Part shown: piece after piece, positions 45,072 to 57,212 of the stretch
Numbering within the stretch: the stretch's first letter is position 1
How the letters are laid out: each line of letters opens with the position of its first letter
Source: Cunninghamia lanceolata
Taxonomy: Eukaryota > Streptophyta > Pinopsida > Cupressales > Cupressaceae
DNA: 64,000 nt
Reading direction: 5' to 3'
Assembly (NCBI GenBank): GCA_027924645.1
Contig: BSBN01000849.1
Span: 12,728,001 to 12,792,000 of the forward strand
Notes under the pieces: model-generated
Databases searched by the model: none
What the model was told of the DNA's origin: nothing
The model's input: only the letters and a program-made list of their open reading frames with translations
Position numbers and translations under genes: made by a program

Positions 45072-46230
45072 GTGGTAGAATGATTTTTTACCACGTATAA
45101 GTGGAATAGGCACTTGTTTTTACAGGCTGAGACATTTCTAAGCACTATAATGCTCACATATAAAAGCCTGTGGGCTAATTAGTTATCTAGCACTTGCATT
45201 TTAAAAGGTGCAAAAGGAAATTAATGATATAGTAACTTAGGTGTATTAATTAAGATTTGATTTTTCACATAAAGATTTGATTTGTTGGAAGATTTGATTT
45301 TTCGCTTTATTGATTTCAAAATAATTAGAAGTTTTGATTTGTTGGAAGATTTAATTTTTAGTATTATTAATTTTTTGGCCCATAGGCCATTCTATATGTG
45401 CACACATCTTGTAACTACCAAAAAATTGGTAGTCCCACTACTTTCCTCATCTACAAATTTAAAAAAAAAACTGGTAGTCCCACTCCACAAATTTAAATTT
45501 TGCTAGTCCTTCATTTTTTGGTAGTCTTTCAATTTTTTTTTCTCCAAAATTAAAAAAGTAAAAATAAAAAACTTGCTAGACATAAATCATCATCCATTAA
45601 TTTTAGTGGAGCTAATTTTAGTTTATGAGAATATGTATGATGGAAATGGAAGTAGAAGAGTCATGGTGGACGTTACAAGAAGGAGAGATAATGGAATGTT
45701 CTTTTCTATATATTTTCATGTTTAGCCTCTAGAATAGGAGGCAGATTTGGGAAGGCTTCTGTTTGGGAATACAGATTATGTAGGTTTTGCATGATTAATA
45801 TAGCATCAATTCCATAGAGGATATAAGGTAACTTTCTTTTCTTGCCCTCTTGATTACTTTCATTCATTTCTTTGTAACTTGGCTTTGTTTCTTGGGTTTT
45901 GGTAAATTCTCTTGGCTTTTCATTTATGCAAGAAGATTTTTTTAGATTTTTAAATCTCTCCTTAGTTTGTTATTTGCATGTAATATACAACAAGTAATCA
46001 TGTCTTCTTCAAACAATAGAAACACTTGAGGTGCAAAGGCTTTTGATTCCCAGGTAGAAAGTTTCATAGCAGCTCCTATGCCAGAGAAAAGCAAGGGCAA
46101 GGGAAGGGCCTTGAAGAAAGAACCTCCCAGAGAAAGACAATAAAAAGATTCACACCAGAAAGCTTCTAAATGCGTCGGTTGTTCCTATCAATGTATATCC
46201 TTGAACCTACAAATTGCTTTTGCTTGAAAG
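45072..46230. other. Intergenic, short local repeats
   Basis: Contains the doubled motif GATTTGTTGGAAGATTT (45279 and 45336) and two GGTAGTCCCACT copies (45429 and 45472). An open stretch from an ATG at 46000 (MSSSNNRNT, stop, then GAKAFDSQVESFIAAPMPEK) is lysine-rich and unrecognised; I do not call it a gene. Confidence 0.45.
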
Positions 46231-46233
46231 TAC

Positions 46234-46480
46234 CTAAAGTTTCAATATGTCCAAATCTGTGCATATCATGCGATCATTGCATTCCATGAGATGATATTTC
46301 TCTATGGCAATTTTGTCAAATAGTTCGCATGCCTTGTCTATGCTTTCACATTTTTCATGCATGTGTACCAAGGCATTTCTAGTTATTATATCTGATTTTA
46401 TCTCTAGTATATATGCTTGTGTACCAAAAAAGTTGATAGAACACAACTGTCTAATAATGCAAAGCATACTTCATATAGCC
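46234..46480 (-). pseudogene. PPR protein fragment
   Basis: Leftward reading from 46467: FFGTQAYILEIKSDIITRNA, LVHMHEKCESIDKACELFDK. This is the PPR sequence type 'HAYIIKSGF...NALVDMYAKCGSIDKACELFD', about one and a half repeats, then it degrades. It lies on the opposite strand to the fragment at 44493 and about 1.7 kb away, so the two are probably not exons of one gene. Confidence 0.7.
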
Positions 46481-47339
46481 CAAGATCACAATAGTGGCAT
46501 CAACCCATATTTAGAGGTTATAAGTGATAAATTTGAAAATGGCGTCGAATAACCTTAACAACTTATAAATGATGGGATTTGCATCAATAGAGGTGGTAGA
46601 TAAATTCTTTTAAAAGTCTATGTATGAGGAATTTGCATTATAGACCTTCCTTAAAGGGCGTCGAAGTTATTTTAGAACTCTATATTGCTATCTTAATTTA
46701 CCTCTAATTGGGCTCTATAGTAAATTTAAAATGAAGGTTATTGCCTCAATCCAAATTGATGTTTTGATCCCCATATATTAGCGTCAGATCCACATATACC
46801 TTTTTGTCTCTTACTGCCAATTAATAGCATTCGGTCTATCTATAGGTATAAGTTTATAATTGCCATATACAATGGCATTAAGAACTGCATATAATCCAAT
46901 CCATTTCACCTTATATACAATTAACAATCTTCCAAATTTTATTTTAAATCTGTCTCAGCATAAATCCTTTCCAAATCTATCTTGATTCTCATAATCTCAA
47001 AGAAAACATAAATTGCATAATAGAACTTAGAGGATTAATAGCATAGCAATCGATCCTTTTTAAATCCATACGTTGAATATACATGGTTTCTCTTTTTATA
47101 CTCTTGAGCACCTTTTCATATTATCATATTTGGGTGAATGAATAGATTAAATCTTAAAAATTCAATTTCAACTTCTTAAACATAAAGATAGCTAGTCTAA
47201 TTAGTTTTTGCCTTACGTAAATAGAAGGTATTCATAATCTCTTGAAAATGCATTAAGGTATAGAGTAGTAATTAAATGTTAATGAAAATTAAATATTAAT
47301 GTATTTATGTGTTATTTCTTAGAGATATTTTTTTTATTA

Positions 47340-48640
47340 GGACTACCAAATTTGATAGTTGAAGTTAATGTATGCATGGACTTAACTAAGGTCTCATGGA
47401 AAGGCATTAGAAGATCAAAATATTTTTGAGAAAATTTTAACAACCTACCTACAAGATTTAACTATATTGTAGTTTCTATTGAATAATCAAATGATTTGTC
47501 TAAATTACCTATTAATAAATTGATGTTGTCTTTACAAAATCATGAGAAAAGGTTAAATAAAATAGCTAATTCTTCTTTTAAGCATGTATTCAAATCACAA
47601 GTGACATTCAAAGAGCAAGTGAAAAGAAAAGAGAGTATTGCAAAAATGCATTAAGAGGCAACAACAAAGGTAGAGCTAAAAAATCTTAAGAGGTGGAAGA
47701 TCAAGCTATCTTCATGGAGGAAGAACCAATTCTAACTTCTTTACAACAATAAGACGCAAGTAAACAACCATTAGCATGTGCATGGAGATCAAATATAAGA
47801 TAAATCTCATGTACAATGTCATTATTGTAATAAATTCAATCATTATACTAATGGATGTAGATTCTAGAAAAGAACTATTTTGATATGAACATGAAGAATG
47901 CAAATTTCTTTAAGGAAAATAAAGTTGAAGATAAAAATTGTGGCTCCTTGCTCAATACTTTTAATGTTGTTGAAGGGAGTCCAAAAGAAGTCTATTTTTT
48001 AGATAGTGGTTTTAGTAATAATATGAGTGGTAATAAGAATATGTGTGCAAACAATGATGAGTCTATTAAATTGAAAGTGAAATTAGAGCACAGTTATGTT
48101 GTGGGAAGGGAGCATTTCCATTATGATGAAGCAAGTTGAGAAGAAGAATACCCCTAATGTGTATTATGTTCCTATTATAAATCATAATTTAATTAGTATT
48201 TGACAACATGTAGAAAAATGGATTTTATTTTGAGAATTAAGCATGTGTGTAATTCTTGATAAAAATGGAAACAATAAGATTGGAAAGGTATCAATAACAA
48301 ACAAGATGTTTCTTTTGAAGGTTGAAAATGATTTGTGTGCATCTCTTAAAATCATTATAAATGACTAATCATGACTATGACACTTGAGAGGTGGACATTT
48401 AATTTTTAGTAATTTAAATTTGTTGTTTAATAAGAATATAGTGAAAGGACTACCTTTGATAGAACAACTCAACAAAGTAGTGAAGGTTGTATTCTTAGGA
48501 AACAACACAAGGAAACATTCCCTATTGGTAAATCATGGAGAGAAAGAACTCCTCTTGAAATTGTACATTTAGGTTTGTGTGAGCCTCCTTAGATGCCCTT
48601 AATTGGAAATAGTTGATATTTATAACTTTCATTTATTGGT
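47340..48640 (+). pseudogene. Ty1/copia gag-protease-preintegrase fragment
   Basis: The gag end has LSINKLMLSLQNHEKRLN (about 47515) and a zinc knuckle QCHYCNKFNHYTNGCR (about 47814), CxxCxxxxHxxxxC with Asn for the usual Gly. The protease is YFLDSGFSNNMSGNKNMC (about 47993), with the D-S-G triplet intact. The GAG-pre-integrase module at 48384-48510 has RGGHLIFSNLNLLFNKNIVK then GLPLIEQLN. A first scrap of integrase follows after a frameshift (TPLEIVHLGLCEP, about 48550). No LTRs or RT are seen. It is an old internal fragment. Confidence 0.75.
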
Positions 48641-49700
48641 ATGTAATGCCCCTCCCAAAAGTTTTAAAACACAATACCCATCTATTTCCATGGATTTTGA
48701 GGGATTGGGATGAGTTTCAATTAATAGATCATTGGGGATGTTGGTTGGCAATAGATATGATGTAAGTCCTCTAAGATAATTAAAGTTTCTTAGCATGCAA
48801 CACTTAATATTAATAAAGTTCAAGATACCTATGATTTCCTTAAGGGAGTAGTTAAGTCATAACAAAATGAAATTAAAATTAAATTTTAGTTATAGCAAAA
48901 GTAAAGGGGCATTATGAAGAGTTATATCTATTAGAGAAAGAAGACATATAAGAGAGATCCAAAAAGGAGGAGGCATCAATTTGTGAAGGCATCTTATATC
49001 TTATTAGTATTTATAGCCTTATCCACCAAATACTACACTTAATGAAATTCAAATAAAAATATAAATGTATATTAATGATAGGCCTATAAATATTTTATAA
49101 ATACAATAAAAATAATTTCTCTTTAAAATTCTTGTGGTATTAAGTATATTATATAAGTTGTATTTATAGTATAATGAGGCAATCATAAAGGGGAACAAGA
49201 AATTTCAACAAGATGAAAAGATCTTGCAATTACTAAATATACGGTTTTTTTATGATTTAGTTTTAAAATGGCACATTCATGATTTAGTTCATGTGGTTAT
49301 TCATTTAATACCATTTCATTACTTTTATTTATAAAAATGATTTTCTTATAGTATTTATAGTCTTGTCCACCAACTATTACATTTAATGATTTTAAAAATA
49401 TATATATAATTATATACTATTTAAAGATAGGCCTATAAATATTTATGCCTAGGTGCTTTTACTAGTAAATAATCTGAAAATAGTTTAATGTGGAATTAGA
49501 AAGCTGTTTTGCCATGAATCAAATTTCTGACACAGGCTAAAAATAATATGTCCTATCGACTAATAAAAACGGTCAAATGTGCATCGAGTCCCGCCTAATT
49601 GCGGAGTAAGATGAAAATAGCAATTAAATCTCTGATACATAACGCTCGTAATGGTTGTCTAGATCAGCAACATTGCAGAGATTGGCCCTAGATAGTAGAT
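48641..49700. other. AT-rich intergenic with a ~95-bp direct repeat
   Basis: The passage at about 49006-49090 (GTATTTATAGCCTTATCCAC...GATAGGCCTATAAATATTT) recurs at about 49349-49443 with small indels. Both include the palindrome TATAGGCCTATA-like GATAGGCCTATAAATA. No genes are seen. Confidence 0.6.
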
Positions 49701-49744
49701 ACTCCTCCAGAGATATAATTTTGTATGTACAAAGGCAGGGGAAT

Positions 49745-50212
49745 TCATAGAGAGACTGCAGAAGACATCATATTTTTGAATGCAGAGAAATCTAACACGC
49801 CATTGCAGTCCGAATCAAATCTGCATATCATTTTCCCGCACTGTTGTGGGTGTTTGTTGTGTGAGATTAATCCTAGCGCGAAGAGCACTCGTTGCAGCTC
49901 TTCACAGGAGATATGTCGGTCTTCATTCTCATCAAAAATCTTGAACGCCTCCATCAAATCATCTGACTCATGTTCTTCTTCATCTTGTTCGCGATTGAAG
50001 ATGAAGTGATACAAATCAACGAACTCTTCAAAATGAAGGATATCGCTACAACCCTCTTGACCTCTGTTTCTCAATACAGATCTCAAGTCTTCTTCTGACA
50101 TTGGTATTCTCAGCTTGTTTAAAAATCGACAAATTTCATTGACAGTAACGGCTCCATCTGCATTTTCGTCCACCATTTCATATACTCTTCGAATTTCACT
50201 CAGATCGGCCAT
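49745..50212 (-). CDS. Calmodulin-like EF-hand protein
   Basis: 155 residues, intronless, starting at the first in-frame ATG (50212; MADLSEIRRVYEMVDENADG). EF-hand 1 loop D15-E26 (DENADGAVTVNE) is canonical. EF-hand 2 (about 49-63) is degenerate. EF-hand 3 loop D94-E105 has Arg99 in place of the usual Gly but keeps the acidic ligands. EF-hand 4 loop starts D133 (DSDCNGVLDF) but has Ala at position 12 instead of Glu. An acidic linker (EQDEEEHESDD, 75-85) separates the lobes. Such proteins sense cytosolic Ca2+ and relay it to targets. The length fits plant CMLs (~150-190 aa). The frame remains open for another 71 codons upstream and encodes a hydrophobic helix, but has no ATG. No stops or frameshifts: the only likely functional gene here. 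Confidence 0.85.
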   Translation of the reverse strand: MADLSEIRRVYEMVDENADGAVTVNEICRFLNKLRIPMSEEDLRSVLRNRGQEGCSDILHFEEFVDLYHFIFNREQDEEEHESDDLMEAFKIFDENEDRHISCEELQRVLFALGLISHNKHPQQCGKMICRFDSDCNGVLDFSAFKNMMSSAVSL

Positions 50213-50478
50213 TTTAAGGATAACAAACGCAGTGATGATCTCTAAGCCTATAACAGCAGACCCCAAAATCAATATACTTGTCAATGAAATAGAAATTGTT
50301 AAACAATATGAGTTGTGATTGCAAGGATTATTAGTCCGGATTTTATAAGAGGCAGAAAAGAAGGTTCGAGGGCATTGCAAATTTGCATGGAACAAGGAAG
50401 GATTCGCAATTTCAGAGCCCTCCAACGACTAGAAAAGTTGAAGGAAAACGAGGAACGGGAGCTTCCTCCTCTTTTTTG

Positions 50479-50486
50479 ACACGTGT
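50479..50486. promoter_or_regulatory. G-box/ABRE-like element upstream of the CML gene
   Basis: ACACGTGT (CACGTG core at 50480-50485) lies about 270 bp upstream of the ATG at 50212, in promoter/5' UTR territory. G-boxes bind bZIP/bHLH factors and commonly mediate ABA or light responses. Its function here is inferred from sequence and place only. Confidence 0.45.
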
Positions 50487-51950
50487 GGTTTTTGCCTTGC
50501 CTTCTCGGAAAGCTCGCTTCACTGTGTTTTTTTAATATTGTCTACTCTTTTGTCGTGAGATGACGCTTCTCTTTAACTTCTGCTGTTAGCCTCCCACGCG
50601 CGGAATTTGTGTGTCCGACACACGGTATAGGGAACGCCCCACGAAGATGGTGGCAGATAATTTGTGGATTATTTTCGAAGTGGGAAGTGAAATCTACGAT
50701 GGAGTGCATAGGGGAAAAGATCCAATGGTTGAGATAGTATGTGTATTTAAAGCCCAATATTTTTTAAAGTTTAGTACTAGTAGTTGTGATTTTAAGGTTG
50801 TTAGTGTTATTATAAGTACTAATAATTGAATGAAATGTGTCCTTTAGATTTAAAAAGCAAGCAATCATGTGATGTCACATCAGCCCACTAACAAAGGAGG
50901 TCTTTATGCACACCTATCGGTCCACACTTTTTTTTGGGGAACTATTTTACACCTCAATAAAAAGCATGCTAATGTGGCATCATATTTGATGATGTGGCCC
51001 TGAAACCTTAGTTATAAGTAGGGGCGTTGCCAAATAAGCTACTGTAATATTTTTGGATTGATTCGAAATTGCCATGTATGATTTTGAGAGGTGTGAAGTT
51101 AGGGTGCACCACTATTGGGTCCTCTCCCCTAAAGTTTCTATCACATAATAAGTGTCATATATTGTCCTAGTACTTGTCTTTAAATACTAGCACTTGCACC
51201 TATATGAGGTTCAAGGAATACACTGATAGGAACAACCAAGACTTTAGTAAATTTTTCGGTGTGAATTTTTTATATGGCGTAAGACAATTCCGAGCGCTAA
51301 AATGCTCACATATAAAAGCCTATCAACTAATTATAATAATAGAACATGTTTTGTAATAGAGTTTGTTTTGTTTTATAATGTTGTATTGTTAAATGGGAAT
51401 TGTAATATGCATAGCATTGCATTGAAGGAGGTGCAATAGCATTGTACTAGAAGGAGGTGTAGATTGTAGTTTATATAGGATGTCCTTGTAATAACCACCC
51501 TGGTTACTACCAATTTTTTTTTAACACATCAATTACTAACGTATTCAACCAAGAATCTTCTATCTAATTTAGAAGTGCCCACTTCAGAGACTTACCAATC
51601 ATAGTCATGGCAACTACTTTATGCCACAACTCATATACTCACACTAAAGTATGGTAAGCTCCCAATGTTAGGGTCATCCCTAGACCCAGAACCTAAACTT
51701 CAAGGGTTCATTCGTGATGGCCCTGCCTACATATCCCTTCCTAGGAATAAAAAGTTCCGTAGTTCATACTCCAATAATAGAGAGGCTTCATCCTCTCCTT
51801 TGATGTGAGATCTTTAATCTCGCCTTTAGATCATAATCTTTAATTAAATCTTATGATTCCAAAACAATTCATATGAAATACTATGATAGCAATTTGTCAT
51901 CTGGTCAACGGATAGTTCCATGTCAACATCAATGTCTAAAAATACAAAAA
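50487..51950. other. CML upstream and intergenic DNA
   Basis: No gene is seen. A segment at about 51265-51340 (GTAAGACAATTCCGAGCGCT, then ATGCTCACATATAAAAGCCT) is a copy of 45125-45200, which shares the exact 20-base ATGCTCACATATAAAAGCCT, so both belong to one dispersed repeat. Near 51420 GGAGGTGCAATAGCATTG is doubled. Confidence 0.55.
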
Positions 51951-52430
51951 ACCACATAGTGACCAACTCATATAAGCATTATCTGTTCACACATATTGAC
52001 AAGATCAAGTATACATTCCTTGTACACAATGTGACTATCACTCACATGGGTCACACATACAAGTGTACTATCTCATGGGTACAACCCCTATATAGAAAGT
52101 GATTAACTTATCTATCTATCACATATACACAATGCGACTAGCTCCTGCAAATCACATATACATAGAGCAAATAGCTCGTGTCTGGATCACATACACCCAG
52201 AGTGACTATTTCATGTATACTGCACATATATACAGGGGAAATAATTCATGCATGCATCACATGCACACAGAGTATTTAGCTCATGAATACAACAAATATA
52301 CACAAGGTGCTTAGTTCACAACTATATCACATATACACAATGTGAATAACTCATGCAAAAAACACATATACACAATGTAACTAATTCACATATACACAAT
52401 GTGAATAGCTTGTGCACCTACATCATATGC
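51950..52430. repeat. Tandem array 1, ~40-bp degenerate units
   Basis: Around eleven units built on CACATATACACAATGTGAAT followed by AGCTCATGCA(A/T)-type text, spaced about 35-48 bp. The last units near 52330-52400 are the most regular. ACACAATGTG is partly self-complementary. Confidence 0.8.
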
Positions 52431-52599
52431 ACATCATAGGTTTACATTGTGACCAGGTAGAAAAAATGAATGGTTGCAACCATACTGCAAGCATCTCTCC
52501 ATTTGCCTGATTCACTAGCCCATAAGTACTCAAATATATCCCAATCGAAAATAGGAAAGTTGGTGTGTCTAATGGTACACCATGGGTTTCACCAGTTTT

Positions 52600-53010
52600 C
52601 CTAATTTAACGCCAACTATGATGATAAACAAGCATCCCATACTACTTGCGGTCATCACTAGCAAAGGCTTAAGTGTGACAATACACAACACATAAGGTCC
52701 TTCATATAGATGCACATTGGGATTGACTCACACATACATAGTGACCAACTAGTACTAGAAAGTGGATGTAACCTACTACTTGCACCTTACCATTACCTAG
52801 TTCACGAACATATAAGCTTCCATCATTTTCCCGGTTCACAGCCAACTGTGATGACAAGCAAGCATCCCATACTACTTGTTGTCAACATTGGCTAAGGACT
52901 AGGTGTTACAACATACACATTCATAAACAACTATGATGACAAGCAAGCATCTAATACTACTTGTTGTCATCACTGGCTAAGGAGTAGGTGTAACAATACA
53001 CATCACATGT
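52600..53010. repeat. Tandem array 2, ~80-bp units
   Basis: Three units sharing AACTATGATGACAAGCAAGC, ATC(C/T)(C/A)ATACTACTTGTTGTCA and GGCTAAGGACTAGGTGT begin near 52612, 52848 and 52928. The first and second are separated by about 155 bp of other sequence; the second and third are adjacent. Confidence 0.8.
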
Positions 53011-53059
53011 GGCTATTAAGAAGATTTCCACAGCCTGCTGAACCATCGAGTCGATGGAT

Positions 53060-53400
53060 CATGACATCTATCGTATGGGGTAGCTCTTGGCATCTATCAC
53101 ATGCATGGTACTGGTGAAATCCAGCTAAGCCCTATCACACAAATACGTAGCTCTTGGCATATATCACCTCTGTGGTACTAGTGACAACTGACTAACCCTA
53201 AGATATGGCAAATAGCACCTAGTATCTACCACCTCCATGGTACTGGTGGCAACTAGCTAAACCTCACCTATATCATAACCTATATGACTCCCGGTATCTA
53301 TCACCTCCATGCTACTGGTGACAACCAGCTCATCCTAAGATATGGCGGATAGCACTTGGCATCTGTCACCTGCATAGTGCTAGTGACAGCTGACTATATG
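53060..53400. repeat. Tandem array 3, ~64-bp units
   Basis: Five units of the form TAGC(T/A)CTTGGCATCTATCACC, TCCATGGTACTGGTGACAAC and CTAACCCTAAGATATGGC, period about 64 bp. Alternate units carry the AAGATATGGC(A/G)(A/G)ATAGCAC segment, suggesting a higher-order two-unit repeat. Confidence 0.8.
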
Positions 53401-56400
53401 CACCTGTATCAGACTCGGTTCTAGCATGTAGTTCATCTTATAGCCAAGGGAAACACAATTAGAATGTCTCAAAGACTCACCAACACGGATCAGGTTGACT
53501 TGGTTACATGTCACATAGAGGTCCATAAACCAATGCACAAGGCCTTTTAAGGTTTAGGGATATAAATTACAAGTCAACACTCATAAAGATATTAGACCCA
53601 CATGAGTTGGTTTCTATCTGGTCACATATGCATAAACATATACAAACACAAAGTAATATCAAGGGTCATTCCATACATTCAACTGCCACTTGGAAACACA
53701 GTATGCATCATACAAAACCCAAACCCACTATAGTAATATTAAACAATATTCTATTTTTAAGAGCATCCCATTGCAAATTAACAATCACAAGATCAACATA
53801 CAATTATCCACCAACCAAGCATTAAGGCAAAACACCATACATAGTTGGTATTTCTTACCATTAGTTGCCTATAATGTTCAATACACAAAACTCTAATCAT
53901 TTAGTCTAGACTAGTCCTAAGTCACCTCCGTACATTCACATTAGAGACAAACTATGAAGATGACAATTCTAAAAGTTCATCAAAGATTAGGGTAGATTCA
54001 AAGAACCTAACCCAACAACCTTAGAGTAGATGCACTCAGAGCTAATAGAGTACGTTTGACTAGCTCAGGCCTACATAGTGGGACTTATTCATTAGATGGT
54101 GAGATCATAGCCATCTGATGTAGTTTCAGCGTCAAGCTGAAACATACCAAAGAGGGAAGGTTCATCAGGTTTAGGAACACCCCATACCTCAGAGTCATTC
54201 CCCAAACCCCTCCCCTAGGGACTTGAGGTCCAAGGGCATCCTTTGCCCAAGGACTACCTACATACCCACTTCCAAACGGGATCAAAGTCACATGTAGTTC
54301 TCCTCACTTTAAACTCTTCAAGGTTTATACTCCTAGGTTCCTACTCTCAGGGTTTCATTGTCACTCAAATAACTTCCTCCCAGAAAAGAAAATAAAAAGA
54401 ATACAATAGAAGGAAAATCATAGCAAGGATCAAAACCAAACAATGTAACAAACTACTATTTATCAATACCCATTCTAAAACAAGGCCATAACTCCTAGAG
54501 CTTCATTGATTACTATGGCATAACCCAGCAAGGTTCCTTTTAATGAGTCCCAACAATTGTTAATGCTTAATAGTAGGTGGAGAAACCCAACTAAGTTCAT
54601 AATATAGCAAGACTGTACTATACCTCAGCTTATACCCAATGAAACTAAGATCTCCAGTCTAGACCTCTCCACCATTATAATTTGGAATTCCACATAGATA
54701 TGTTAGAACCCTTCTTACATGATACACTTTAGATTTTAGCATCATATGAGGACAAATTGTCCAAAACAAATTCAATCACCTAAATATGCCTATCAACATA
54801 ATCAATATAAAATAATTCCAAATCATAAGATAGTATATGACATCAATAGACATAATATCTTCACAATGCAACATATGTGCAAAGAGTTGACATGGAGTTC
54901 TCCAAATGATGTCCTGCTGTAATATGGTTCAATGATATCAAATATTATAATTGTATTATAATATAGCATCGTTCATAATTAGAACACATCATGGTGGGAT
55001 ACCAACCATATCAACCTTTTCATTTAGCTAAAACTCAAACCAACCATATAACATGTTTTCATGAACATACTATATGGTATCCAGCATGTTAGTCACAACA
55101 TCTTTTAACTAATCGATGAGGTGATTTACTATTATATTAATATCAATGAGCAAGGTATGTTGATAATGCTTGCATATCACCATACCATGCAAGATGGTAT
55201 TAAACTTGATACCCCATAAGGCCCAATCGCCTTATCGATTATAGACATAACGGAATACTATTGCCACAAGAAACTATCCTTATCTAACAATCATTATAGT
55301 TAAATTAATGTACATAATTCAATCCTTGATATACAACTAATACATCCATGAATATCTCACCAACTAGACTAAGCACTCCAATTATTAGAATTTGTGGAGA
55401 AATACTTAGCCTCCTTGGCTACAAATGCTTAAATCTCAATAGTGGGCAAAGTAGAATGTAGGCATATAAGAGACTAGAAGAAGTTAAATATCATAAGACT
55501 GTGATTGAGAAGGCTATTATACTTCCTAGAGGCTCTGGCCTCAAGTGTTATGAAGTGATCAAGGATATCAAGACAATTTACAAGTCCTTTGCATATATTT
55601 TAGTAGGATGTTTATCAAGAATCAAATAACATGAATATGAATAGATCGAGCAATAAGTTAGCAAATCCATGTTAAGTATTTTAGTTACTTAACAGTCTTG
55701 ATCTGTTATATCCCAATGAGTATTTCAAAACATTTACCTTCAATAATTCTTTTGAGGATTCCATTTTATGTAATATTTAATTATTCAACTATTCCCATGA
55801 TAGCCTTAAGGATTCACTATTCCTAGTTCTTTCAAGATCCACGATTTCGAACAAGAATTTTCTGAATTACCCTGTGGGTTTTGTTTTAACTAAAATTTCC
55901 TTTATAATATAACAAGCTCGTGAACCCCCATGCAAATCTAAGACAATTTCTATAAATAATCATGCCTTCAAGTTTGAAACCCGTCTCCTGCCCAAAATTA
56001 ATGAGTTCAAGTATGTTTATCCATTCCACTTCAAATACATCTGATTTATTAAATCATGCAAGAGATAAATATTAAAAAGGGAAACCCAAGAAACTACTCT
56101 TTAGCATTGCTACGTATTGTGATTAGAGATAATGGTAAGACATTATTTAACCTACATTGTTGGCGTCATATTTAGACTATTGTGTGATTTAATGTTGCGT
56201 AGGCAACCTGATGCTATCCATATATTTCCTTCCTCTCAATGCCACTTGATATTGTAAAAATATATTATATTAGTTGACATATAGTAGGTTCATACCATGT
56301 TCAGAAATGGAGGATTTCTACATCAAGAAGAAGGTCAATAACATACCATGTGGAAAGGCCTCGAGAAAGACTAGAAGATTGCTCGCCCAGGCCACACCCA

Positions 56401-56790
56401 ATGTATGAATGTCTGCATCTCTTCTCAGATGCCCAGATGCTACTCGTATGATAACAAAAAGGAATGGTAGCCACTGTTGTAAGGTGTTCAGATGCAAATT
56501 CAGGCTCTACAAATTGAACCTACAAACCTTTCCCCTGGCTATACAAATTATTGACATCCTCTAAGATGACATGGTGCTACTTCAACGACCCTTACGAAGA
56601 TCATAACGTATCCTATGGATAATGGGGTGTGCTTCTTTATATGGCTCATGCCAATTCTAAACCATGTCCATCTATTGTTACGCCTCTCCTCCAGCTCTCG
56701 CTCCATGCTCTAAAACATAATAGAAAGCCCCATACCCTGGATGTGAATCTATGTTCTTTCCACCCTAGTTATGAGTGGAATAAGTCCCCT
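53401..56790. other. Intergenic, no gene seen
   Basis: AT-rich sequence. The segment 54125-54300 (CCCCTAGGGACTTGAGGTCC then CTACCTACATACCCACTTCC and CACATGTAGTTCTC) is a diverged relative of 51680-51770 (CTGCCTACATATCCCTTCC then CGTAGTTC), same orientation, on the other side of the three arrays. Otherwise there is no coding or repeat structure I can support. Confidence 0.5.
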
Positions 56791-56801
56791 AACGTGATTA
56801 G

Positions 56802-56812
56802 CTATATAAACA
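56802..56812 (+). promoter_or_regulatory. Candidate TATA box
   Basis: CTATATAAACA lies in locally GC-richer DNA, 146-156 bp before the ATG at 56958, with CT-rich sequence downstream as in plant 5' UTRs. It is a sequence match only; no downstream gene is established. Confidence 0.35.
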
Positions 56813-56957
56813 GGCAGCGACACTGATGAATTTGACGTTGTGAGTGGGGGAGAAATGTATGTGAGCACTCCTTTTCCTCTGTAACTCCTCCTCTTCTCTT
56901 TTGTCACGAAACCCACTTCCTGGGTAGCACAAACACAAGATACCCACAAAAAAATAA

Positions 56958-57212
56958 ATGGTGTCCCTTAGCATACTATTTTTCTTCATGTCTTCTCATC
57001 TCCTTCGTCTCCTCCTTTCCCATGACTCCTCCCTCCTCGCCATATTTGCAGTCTTTTCCTCTCAAACTATCACTTATTCCCTCTTCCATTTTTGTATCAA
57101 TCAGCCAACAAAACCTGCGCACCAGTCAAGCTCCTCCTACTTTCTCTTGCAAAACTCCTCTATCTCCTCTATCTTCTCCGTTAACGGGCATCCATACTTG
57201 GCAGTCATTTGA
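56958..57212 (+). pseudogene. Small ORF with signal-peptide-like start, probably degenerate
   Basis: 84 codons: MVSLSILFFFMSSHLLRLLL and onward, a hydrophobic N-terminus, then SSSSYFLLQNSSISSIFSVN and GHPYLAVI before a stop. The second part in mixed frames (PPTFSC, then NGHPYL) faintly recalls the cysteine-rich GUB_WAK extracellular domain of WAK/LRK10L receptor kinases. A hydrophobic reading at 57670-57760 (GVSIVGVVVSLAKWLYRAKL) could be a transmembrane relic. Both resemblances are weak and the region carries frame breaks. It may be a receptor-kinase pseudogene or chance. Confidence 0.2.

Noticed and set aside
49745..50425. 226-residue version of the calmodulin-like protein
   Set aside because: The codon at 50425 is TTG, not ATG, so a plant gene would normally start at 50212. 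The hydrophobic extension is kept as an observation only.
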